Origin: Sphingomonadaceae bacterium | Lineage (GTDB): Bacteria > Pseudomonadota > Alphaproteobacteria > Sphingomonadales > Sphingomonadaceae | NCBI GenBank assembly: GCA_023384025.1 | Contig: JAHDXX010000049.1 | Location: 1-10,533 of the forward strand | Length of the DNA stretch: 10,533 nucleotides | Reading direction: 5' to 3' | In this document: positions 5,413-10,533 of the stretch, piece by piece | Numbering within the stretch: the stretch's first letter is position 1 | Layout: each line of letters starts with the position of its first letter | The notes under the pieces: generated by a model | Told to the model about the DNA's origin: nothing | Database searches by the model: none | The model's input: only the letters and a program-made list of their open reading frames with translations | Translations under genes and position numbers: made by a program

Positions 5413-5961
5413 ATGAAAATGATCGCTCGATTCAGGAAGATGCCGGGGCTTTTCGCTCCGGCATTTTTCTTTGCCGCTGTCGCAGGGCTCGCAGCCAGCC
5501 CGGTTCAGGCACAAGTGCAGCAGGTCCAGGGGCAGCCACAGGTTCAGCCCCCTCCATCGATCAGGCCGACGCCAAGCCAGCTTGAACTTTCCAAGCTGAT
5601 CTGGTCGACCTTCGCGGCGGTCGATCATGCCAACCGTTCAGGCAATTACTCGGTATTGCGGGACATCTCGTCGCAAGGGTTCCAGATTGCCAACAATGCC
5701 GCGCGCCTCTCTGAAATCTTTGCCGGTTTGCGCAACGCGCAGCTCGAACTGTCCAACGCCTTCCTGGTGCCGCCGACCTATCTCGAAGCGCCCCGGCTGG
5801 TGCGGGAGGACCTGTTCCAGGTCACCGGCATCTTCCAGCTGCGGCCGATCTCGCTCGGCTTCGATTTTACCTACCAGTGGGAACAGGGGCAGTGGAAGAT
5901 CTACTCGATCAGCATCAGCCCGGTCGAAATGGTACCGCAGGCTCCGCAGGAGCGACGCTAG
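5413..5961 (+). CDS. small secreted protein of unknown function behind the adhesin
   Basis: A 182-residue exported protein that I cannot assign to a family. The first 33 residues are a signal peptide (basic MKMIARFRK, hydrophobic core, cleavage near VQA/QV). A Gln/Pro-rich linker follows (34-55). Then comes a domain (56-170) with an amphipathic helical half (LSKLIWSTFAAVDHANRSGNYSVLRD split over 59-84, and a second helix near 97-117) and a strand-rich end (LFQVTGIFQL, FDFTYQW, WKIYSISISP). The helix-then-sheet order and the closing WEQGQWKIYSISI pattern suggest an NTF2/SnoaL-like cone fold; this is inference. It begins 18 nt after the adhesin stop and may be co-transcribed with it, although a terminator hairpin lies inside codons 10-20. 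No strong Shine-Dalgarno sequence is seen at either ATG (5413 or 5419). The ATG at 5440 would also leave an intact signal peptide. Its 3' end meets selO on the other strand in the shared bases CTAG. Confidence 0.75.
   Translation: MKMIARFRKMPGLFAPAFFFAAVAGLAASPVQAQVQQVQGQPQVQPPPSIRPTPSQLELSKLIWSTFAAVDHANRSGNYSVLRDISSQGFQIANNAARLSEIFAGLRNAQLELSNAFLVPPTYLEAPRLVREDLFQVTGIFQLRPISLGFDFTYQWEQGQWKIYSISISPVEMVPQAPQERR
5441..5472 (+). terminator. intrinsic terminator hairpin inside the signal-peptide codons of the secreted protein
   Basis: TGCCGGGGC (5441-5449) pairs with GCTCCGGCA (5455-5463), eight Watson-Crick pairs plus one G-U, around a five-base loop TTTTC. It is followed directly by TTTTTCTTT (5464-5472). 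This is a canonical strand-specific intrinsic terminator. It begins 47 nt after the adhesin stop codon (5392-5394), a usual place for that gene's terminator, yet it lies in codons 10-20 of the next gene. It may end most adhesin transcripts or work as a translation-sensitive attenuator. Confidence 0.6.
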
Positions 5962-7358
5962 CCGGCGTGGCCTGACGGCCTGGGCGGTTCGCCCAGTGCC
6001 TGCCCGAGCTGCCTGATTGCATCGATTTTCTGTTCGAACGGGTGCCAGTCATCCCGTCCGGCGATCGCTGACCAGATCGTCTCCACTTCGTCGATTAGCA
6101 GCGAGACCGGCTCTTCTTGCTGCCACCATTGTCGTTCCAGCTCGGCCGGGTCATACCCGGCCAGAGCCTCGCTCACCGCCTGATCGTCAATCCGGCCGGC
6201 CCGCGCACGGTGAAAGAAGCGGTCCGGCGCTTCGCCACTGGTGCGCATCGCGTTCTCGCACGCTGCCACCAGCGCCATGTCGGGCTCCTGTCCGCGCGGT
6301 GTAACTCCCAGTCTCCAGCACCACCGCCGCGCGACGGCGGCCATGTAGAGCGGCCCGAACCGTTCGAGCGCGGCGATCAGTGGCGGGGCGTCGGCGAGCA
6401 GGCGCAGCGCGACTGCCAGCTGGCCACAGTTCCAGTGCACCGCTTCCGGTTGCCGCCCGAAGGCGTAAAGCCCGCCATGGTCGAAATAGGCGGCGGTGAA
6501 CGACTGGTCCCAGCGTGGCAGCCAGCGCCACGGACCATAGTCGAAGCTTTCCCCGCTTACGTTCATGTTGTCGGTGTTGAGCACGCCGTGAACGAACCCG
6601 GCGACCATCCAGCTGGCAGCAAGATCGGCCATCCGTTCAACCACCTGGTGCAGCAGGCGCACGGCCGGTTCGTCACGCCCCGGGGCACCAGCCGGCGGCT
6701 CGGTGCCGGGAAAGCTCGCGAGGCAATAGTCGACCAGTTGCGCCATCTCGTCGCGCTGTTCGAGCGCCAGCAGCCGCTGGAAGGTGCCGAAGCGGACATG
6801 TCCGTGGCTCAGCCGGACCAGTACCGCAGAGCGGGTCGGGGATGGTTCGTCCCCGCGTTCGAGTTGCTCCCCGGTCTCGATCACCGAGAATGTCTTCGAG
6901 GTGTAGACACCGAGCGCTTCGAGCATCTCGGTGGCGAGGATTTCGCGCACCGCGCCCTTCAGGGTGAGCCGGCCATCGCCGCTGCGTGACCAAGGGGTCT
7001 GGCCCGATCCCTTGGTGCCGAGGTCGAGCAGGCGCCCCGCGCTGTCCCTCATCTGGGCAAACAGGAACCCGCGCCCGTCGCCGATCTCGGGGTTGTATAC
7101 GCGGAACTGGTGCCCGTGATAGCGCAGGGCGAGCGGCTGCGGCAGGTTGTCAGGCAAGGCCGCGAACCGGCCAAAATGCGCGATCCAGGCGTCGTTGTCG
7201 AGGCTGTCCAGCCCGACTGCCCGGTCCCACCGGTCATTGCGATAACGCAGGCGGGTCTCGGGAAAGTCGGCCGCGGCAACGGGATCTCCCAGCCAGTCAG
7301 CCAGAGGCAGGATGGCCGGGTCGGGCCGGTAAGGTGCAGCTTGCGGTTCGGTGCGCAT
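5958..7358 (-). CDS. selO: SelO-type protein adenylyltransferase (YdiU family), divergent C-terminus
   Basis: A SelO/YdiU pseudokinase, a family shown to transfer AMP from ATP to protein Ser/Thr/Tyr and linked to oxidative-stress responses. The ATG at 7358-7356 gives 466 residues. The frame is open much further upstream, but homology-like sequence begins here. Family features are RYHGHQF (79-85) and EIGDGRGFLFAQ (91-102); the ATP-site Lys116 in LGTKGSGQTPWSRSGDGR; LKGAVREILATEML (133-146); VRLSHGHVRFGTFQRL (181-196); and the catalytic/metal loop NTDNMNVSGESFDYGP. There, D263, N264 and D273 keep the ten-residue spacing of the characterised enzymes. The end is unusual. Classical SelO finishes with an NP..vvlRN-type region and a terminal SCSS whose Cys takes part in a redox disulfide. 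This protein instead has LLIDEVETIWSAIAGRDDW (420-438) and ends in GEPPRPSGHAG without Cys. The gene diverges from the hydrolase gene with an 81-bp gap and converges on the secreted-protein gene. Confidence 0.88.
   Translation of the reverse strand: MRTEPQAAPYRPDPAILPLADWLGDPVAAADFPETRLRYRNDRWDRAVGLDSLDNDAWIAHFGRFAALPDNLPQPLALRYHGHQFRVYNPEIGDGRGFLFAQMRDSAGRLLDLGTKGSGQTPWSRSGDGRLTLKGAVREILATEMLEALGVYTSKTFSVIETGEQLERGDEPSPTRSAVLVRLSHGHVRFGTFQRLLALEQRDEMAQLVDYCLASFPGTEPPAGAPGRDEPAVRLLHQVVERMADLAASWMVAGFVHGVLNTDNMNVSGESFDYGPWRWLPRWDQSFTAAYFDHGGLYAFGRQPEAVHWNCGQLAVALRLLADAPPLIAALERFGPLYMAAVARRWCWRLGVTPRGQEPDMALVAACENAMRTSGEAPDRFFHRARAGRIDDQAVSEALAGYDPAELERQWWQQEEPVSLLIDEVETIWSAIAGRDDWHPFEQKIDAIRQLGQALGEPPRPSGHAG
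5980..5996. other. perfect 7-bp hairpin at the convergent gene ends
   Basis: CTGGGCG (5980-5986) and CGCCCAG (5990-5996) around the three-base loop GTT. It lies 18 nt past the stop of the secreted-protein gene and within the last codons of selO. No T run follows on either strand, so it is at most a pause or 3'-end stabilising structure for the plus-strand transcript. It may equally be a by-product of selO codons. Confidence 0.3.
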
Positions 7359-7439
7359 CGCGCGATAGTGGGGCCGGGCGTCCGTGCTGGCAAGGCAGGG
7401 CGCCCCGTTCTTTTGGCCAAGGGGGCAAGTGGCGCACAG

Positions 7440-8300
7440 ATGGACAGCACTTTCCAGGATCGGCACTGGACCAGCCCGGACGGGCTCAAACTGCACTTCC
7501 GCGATTATGGCGGCAGTGACGCGCACTTGCCGGTGTTGTGCCTGCACGGCCTGACCCGCAATGCCCGCGACTTCGAGCTCCTGGCCGACCATATCGCACC
7601 GCACCGCCGGGTGCTTGCACTCGATATGCGCGGACGGGGCGACAGCGAATACGCCAAGGACAGCGCCACCTACAATCCGCTGACCTATGTCGGCGATGTG
7701 CTCGCCCTGCTGGAGCAGGAGGGGATTTCCCGGTTCGTCTCCATCGGCACTTCGCTGGGTGGCCTCATGACCATGCTGCTGGCGGCAATGGCGCCGGGCC
7801 GGGTGGCGGCGGCGGTGCTCAACGATATCGGTCCCGAGGTGGACCCTGCCGGGATCGACCGGATTCGCGAATATGTGGGGCAGGCGCGCAGTTTTCCCAC
7901 GTGGATGCACGCCGCGCGCACGCTGCAGGATGTACACGGCGGATCGCATCCCGGCTTCGCGATCGAGGACTGGCTGGTCATGGCCAAGCGCTGCATGGTG
8001 ATCCAGCAGAACGGCCGCATCGGATTCGACTACGACATGGCGATCGCCGAGCCGTTCCGCGATGCCGACGGCGCGGTGCCGCCCGACCTGTGGCCTGCGT
8101 TCGATGCATTGAAGGGCATCCCCATGCTGATCGTGCGGGGCGGGGCGTCGGACCTGCTCAAAGCCGACACGCTCGAACGGATGATGTCGCGCCATGGTGA
8201 TGCCGATACGGTCGTGATCCCCGATGTGGGGCATGCGCCAACGCTGGACGAGCCCGAGGCCGTGGCCGCAATCGACCGGCTCCTCGCCCGCGTTCCATGA
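7440..8300 (+). CDS. alpha/beta-fold hydrolase
   Basis: A 286-residue cytoplasmic alpha/beta hydrolase (hydrolase_4/abhydrolase_1 type); no signal peptide is visible. The oxyanion strand and turn are LCLHGLTRN (33-41), and LDMRGRGDSE (61-70) is the usual second motif. The nucleophile elbow is GTSLGG with Ser105. Asp238 in RGGASDLL and His265 in DVGHAPTLDEP complete the catalytic triad. The cap region (about 130-215) contains SFPTWMHAARTLQ. The substrate cannot be predicted; esterase, lactonase or haloperoxidase-like activities are all possible. I chose the ATG at 7440 because the preceding frame reads as translated intergenic DNA, but only a distant GGGGG (7421-7425) could serve as ribosome site. 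Its stop overlaps the start of the glycosyltransferase as ATGA (8297-8300), so the two are translationally coupled. The promoter must lie in the 81-bp gap shared with selO or inside selO. Confidence 0.85.
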   Translation: MDSTFQDRHWTSPDGLKLHFRDYGGSDAHLPVLCLHGLTRNARDFELLADHIAPHRRVLALDMRGRGDSEYAKDSATYNPLTYVGDVLALLEQEGISRFVSIGTSLGGLMTMLLAAMAPGRVAAAVLNDIGPEVDPAGIDRIREYVGQARSFPTWMHAARTLQDVHGGSHPGFAIEDWLVMAKRCMVIQQNGRIGFDYDMAIAEPFRDADGAVPPDLWPAFDALKGIPMLIVRGGASDLLKADTLERMMSRHGDADTVVIPDVGHAPTLDEPEAVAAIDRLLARVP

Positions 8301-9448
8301 GCGGGTCGACTGGCGCGGGGCCGCGCATCCTGCACTTGCATTCGACCTTCTCCGCCGGCGGCAAGGAGCTGCGCTGTGCCCGGCTGATCAATGCCTTCGG
8401 CCCTCGCGTGCACCACGATATCGTTTCGGCAGTTCCGGACCGGTTTGAGGCCGCGGCACACATTTCGAAAGCAATTCCCGTCTCTTATCCGAAGGACTTC
8501 CCATCGCTTGCCGGGCGACCGGGGCTCGGTCGCCTGCACCGGCTGGCCAGGGCAATGGCCGGATATGACCTGGTGCTGACCTACAACTGGGGCGCGATGG
8601 ACGCGGTCATGGCGCACACGCTGTTCGGCCAGTCGCTCGGTTTGCCCCGGCTGATCCATCACGAGGACGGCTTCAATTCCGACGAACAGGCAAAGCTCAA
8701 GAGGAGCCGCAACTGGTTCCGCCGCATCGCCCTGGGCCGGGCAAGCGGGCTGGTGGTGCCTTCCGAAACGCTCGAGCGCATCGCGTTCGAAGTGTGGGAG
8801 CAGCCGATCGGGCGTGTTCGGCATATCCCCAACGGGGTCGACACCGCGCGCTTCGCCGGCAAGTGCAAGCCGGATGCCTTGCGCGGCGTGGTCAAGCGGC
8901 CGGGCGAATACTGGGTCGGCACACTGGCCGGATTGCGTCCGGTGAAGAACCTGCCCCGCCTGGTCCGAGCCTTTGCCCCCTTGCCGGATGGCTGGCAGCT
9001 GGTGATCGTGGGTGAAGGGCCGGAACGCGACGCGATCCGGGCCGAAGCGGACCGGCTGGGCATCGGCCACCGGCTCCACTTGCCCGGTTTCGCGGCGGAC
9101 CCGGCGCGGTTTGCGGGGCTGTTCGACATTTTTGCGCTGTCCTCCGACAGCGAGCAGGCGCCGATCTCGCTAATCGAGGCGATGGCGGCAGGCCGCCCAG
9201 TCGCCGCGACCAACGTGGGTGACGTTGCGGCCATGGTGTCTGACGAGAACCGCCCCCTGATTGCGGCCGACGAAGCCGCACTCGCTGCTTCGCTCATGCG
9301 GCTGGCGCAGAATGCAGAGTTGCGCGGCACGATCGGCGAAGCGAACCGCCACAAGGCGCTAACAAGCTTCGACGAAGCCGGGATGATTGCCGCTTACCGG
9401 CGCCTCTATTCGGCGGCGATTGGCGGTGATGGCCTGCCTCCGGCGTGA
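8297..9448 (+). CDS. GT4-type (GT-B fold) glycosyltransferase
   Basis: A 383-residue retaining glycosyltransferase of family-4 type that probably transfers a sugar from a nucleotide-sugar donor to an envelope glycan or lipid acceptor. The N-terminal Rossmann half starts ILHLHSTFSAGGKELRCARL (11-30), with the glycine loop that contacts the acceptor or donor. RHIPNGVDTARF (175-186) is the typical inter-domain segment. The C-terminal half shows GTLAGLRPVKN (208-218, the R/K donor-phosphate contacts), LVIVGEGPERD (235-245) and the EX7E motif E286-QAPISLI-E294 in SSDSEQAPISLIEAMAAGRP. There is no signal peptide and no clear membrane segment, so it is probably cytoplasmic or peripheral. The style recalls glycosyltransferases of exopolysaccharide clusters, but no other polysaccharide gene is visible nearby. 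The ATGA overlap with the hydrolase suggests a two-gene operon. Family certain, substrate unknown. Confidence 0.88.
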   Translation: MSGSTGAGPRILHLHSTFSAGGKELRCARLINAFGPRVHHDIVSAVPDRFEAAAHISKAIPVSYPKDFPSLAGRPGLGRLHRLARAMAGYDLVLTYNWGAMDAVMAHTLFGQSLGLPRLIHHEDGFNSDEQAKLKRSRNWFRRIALGRASGLVVPSETLERIAFEVWEQPIGRVRHIPNGVDTARFAGKCKPDALRGVVKRPGEYWVGTLAGLRPVKNLPRLVRAFAPLPDGWQLVIVGEGPERDAIRAEADRLGIGHRLHLPGFAADPARFAGLFDIFALSSDSEQAPISLIEAMAAGRPVAATNVGDVAAMVSDENRPLIAADEAALAASLMRLAQNAELRGTIGEANRHKALTSFDEAGMIAAYRRLYSAAIGGDGLPPA

Positions 9449-9511
9449 GCGCGGGCTTCACCGGCGGTTCACGTGACAGGGGACAGGCAATATCCAGAGC
9501 CGGATTGTAAG

Positions 9512-9539
9512 TTGAATTGGCCCCGCCATCCGCTAAACA
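9512..9539 (+). promoter_or_regulatory. possible promoter for the YfgM-like/BamB genes
   Basis: TTGAAT (9512-9517) and TAAACA (9534-9539), separated by 16 bases, lie in the 127-bp gap after the glycosyltransferase and 36 nt before the GTG start at 9576. Both boxes match the sigma-70 consensus only in part. No convincing terminator was found between the glycosyltransferase and this site, so read-through from upstream is also possible. Confidence 0.3.
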
Positions 9540-9575
9540 CCGCGACCGAAACGACAGCTACATGAAAGAGCCTAA

Positions 9576-10361
9576 GTGGCCCTCACACCGACCAAGACGC
9601 TGACCCCGGAAGAGAAGAAAGCAGCGCAGGACGATGTCCTGATGCGGGAAATTGACGATGCCGTCCGGCAGGACCAGTTCGCCGATTTCGCGCGCACATA
9701 TGGCAAGCCGATCATCGGGGTGGTGGTTGCCGGTCTGGCAGCGTTTGCTGCCTACCTGTGGTGGGACGGGCGCAGCGAGGCGGCGCTGGAAGCGGATTCG
9801 GAACAGCTGGTCAGTGCCCTCGACCAGATCGAAGCCGGCAACCTCGATACCGGTGCCGCCACGCTCGACACCCTGATCAACGACGGCAACGAAGGTGCGG
9901 CAAACATGGCCCGCCTGCTGCGCGCCGGGATCGAGATGGAGAAGAATCGCCCGGCAGAAGCGGCGAAACTCTACGCGCAGGTCGCCGCAGCAGACGACCT
10001 GCCCGAGTCCCTGCGCAACCTCGCAACCGTCCGCGAGATTGCCGCGACCTACGACAGCCGCAAGCCGGAGGATGTGATCGCCCGGCTCAAGCCGCTCGCC
10101 GTGCCCGGCAATCCCTACTTCGGCAGCGCCGGGGAGATGGTCGCCATGGCCTATCTCGAGCAGGGCAAGCGGCGCGAGGCGGGTACACTGTTCTCCTCGA
10201 TCGCCAAGGACGAGAACGTGCCGGACGGCCTGCGGTCGCGTTCGCGCCAGATGGCCGGCCTGCTGGGTGTCGATGCGATCGAGGATGTGGACAAGGTTCT
10301 CGAGGAAGTGGGCGGCCCTGCCGGTGATGCACCGGCTGCCGCCGCGCCAGAACAAGAATGA
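9576..10361 (+). CDS. YfgM-like membrane-anchored TPR protein
   Basis: A 261-residue single-pass inner-membrane protein with a periplasmic tetratricopeptide-like domain, the TPR_21/YfgM group. YfgM of E. coli associates with the Sec translocon and the periplasmic chaperone network. The start is GTG: an in-frame TAA (9573-9575) touches it directly, so it is the earliest possible start, and AAAGAG (9564-9569) lies 6 nt before it. Residues 1-44 are charged and cytoplasmic, including the family-typical DVLMREIDDAVRQDQF. The membrane helix is 46-63 (IIGVVVAGLAAFAAYLWW). The helical repeats run about 68-235, with FADFARTYGKP before the helix and NPYFGSAGEMVAMAYLEQGK (179-198) near the end. The tail is Ala/Pro/Glu-rich. 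Position just before bamB matches the yfgM-bamB-der order known from other proteobacteria, which supports the assignment. Confidence 0.85.
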   Translation: MALTPTKTLTPEEKKAAQDDVLMREIDDAVRQDQFADFARTYGKPIIGVVVAGLAAFAAYLWWDGRSEAALEADSEQLVSALDQIEAGNLDTGAATLDTLINDGNEGAANMARLLRAGIEMEKNRPAEAAKLYAQVAAADDLPESLRNLATVREIAATYDSRKPEDVIARLKPLAVPGNPYFGSAGEMVAMAYLEQGKRREAGTLFSSIAKDENVPDGLRSRSRQMAGLLGVDAIEDVDKVLEEVGGPAGDAPAAAAPEQE

Positions 10362-10369
10362 CAGGAATG

Positions 10370-10533
10370 ATGAGCACCATGCATAAACCGGTCCGGACAG
10401 CCTCTATGCGCTTCGCTGCCGTTGCGATCCTCGCCGCCAGCCTTGGCGCCTGCAGTGGCGGCCTGTTTGGCGGGGGCAAGGATGACAAGACCACCCCGAC
10501 CGTGGGTGCCCGCGTGCCGATCCTGTCGAAGAT
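10370..10533 (+). CDS. bamB: outer-membrane assembly lipoprotein BamB, N-terminal part
   Basis: The start of a lipoprotein cut by the right edge after 54 complete codons. In the full family, BamB is a PQQ-like beta-propeller lipoprotein of the BAM complex that inserts outer-membrane beta-barrels. What is visible is a signal sequence rich in Ala/Leu (RFAAVAILAASLGAC) with a lipobox LGAC, then a Gly/Asp/Lys linker and TVGARVPILSK. The last resembles the conserved 'GxRxPIL' opening of alphaproteobacterial BamB proteins. The start is uncertain: in-frame ATGs lie at 10358 (ATGA overlap with the preceding stop), 10367, 10370, 10379 and 10406, and a single AGGA (10363-10366) does not decide between them. 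Position directly behind a YfgM-like gene is the strongest support. The propeller itself is outside the window. Confidence 0.72.
   Translation, partial: MSTMHKPVRTASMRFAAVAILAASLGACSGGLFGGGKDDKTTPTVGARVPILSK

Noticed and set aside
4075..5628. 517-residue open frame on the minus strand opposite the adhesin
   Set aside because: It is a shadow of the repetitive GC-rich adhesin gene, rich in Arg/Gly/Ser with no domain. The plus strand has an export signal, regular repeats and an anchor.
7110..7439. 110-residue N-terminal extension of the hydrolase frame
   Set aside because: It is antisense to the conserved N-terminal part of selO and lacks hydrolase character. The fold begins just after the ATG at 7440.
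7359..8234. N-terminal extension of the SelO frame opposite the hydrolase
   Set aside because: The extra 292 residues are antisense to a clear alpha/beta hydrolase and have no family features. SelO homology begins at the ATG at 7358.
8030..9079. 349-residue minus-strand open frame opposite the hydrolase and glycosyltransferase
   Set aside because: It crosses the boundary of two well-supported genes, lacks any motif and is explained by high GC content.
9438..9470. Possible hairpin CCGG-GTGA / TCACCGG after the glycosyltransferase
   Set aside because: The stem has a bulge and no T run follows, so I do not call a terminator.
9558..10355. 265-residue minus-strand open frame opposite the YfgM-like gene
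   Set aside because: It is a shadow frame. The plus strand has a membrane helix, family motifs and the conserved position before bamB.

Overview
The window is GC-rich, densely packed chromosomal DNA that looks alphaproteobacterial, most likely Sphingomonadales (an Erythrobacteraceae- or Sphingomonadaceae-like organism). The lineage is inferred from protein style: a glycine-zipper protein with a GTTGLVIG core and a terminal CR, a sphingomonad-like SelO with a short unusual C-terminus, and a YfgM-like/BamB pair. I ran no search. Almost all of the window is coding. The only gene-free stretch above 300 bases is 3482-3798.

Layout. (1) 1-556, minus strand: N-terminal 185 codons of a RarD/EamA-type permease that runs off the left edge. 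(2) 746-1189: a small secreted glycine-zipper protein followed by a hairpin terminator. (3) 1336-2079: a lipoprotein of unknown function whose 3' end overlaps, tail to tail, (4) astD on the minus strand (2066-3481, GTG start). (5) 3482-3798: an AT-richer divergent intergenic region with inverted repeats. (6) 3799-5394: a compact trimeric autotransporter adhesin of the YadA type. It has 17 indel-free 14-residue head repeats, a neck, 12 uninterrupted stalk heptads (seven with Asn at position d) and a C-terminal YadA-like anchor. (7) 5413-5961: a small secreted protein of unknown function. A textbook intrinsic-terminator hairpin with a U-tract lies inside its signal-peptide codons. (8) 5958-7358, minus strand: a divergent SelO (YdiU) pseudokinase/AMPylase, whose stop codon shares the bases CTAG with the stop of the preceding gene. 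(9) 7440-8300: an alpha/beta hydrolase, coupled by ATGA to (10) 8297-9448, a GT4-type glycosyltransferase. (11) 9576-10361: a YfgM-like membrane-anchored TPR protein, followed by (12) the first part of the BamB lipoprotein, cut by the right edge.

The common theme is the cell envelope: a permease, a glycine-zipper protein, lipoproteins, a surface adhesin, a glycosyltransferase, and the YfgM/BamB periplasmic and outer-membrane assembly genes. No mobile element, CRISPR array, tRNA or rRNA was seen. The part most worth a second look is the adhesin, the small secreted gene behind it, and the terminator embedded between them.
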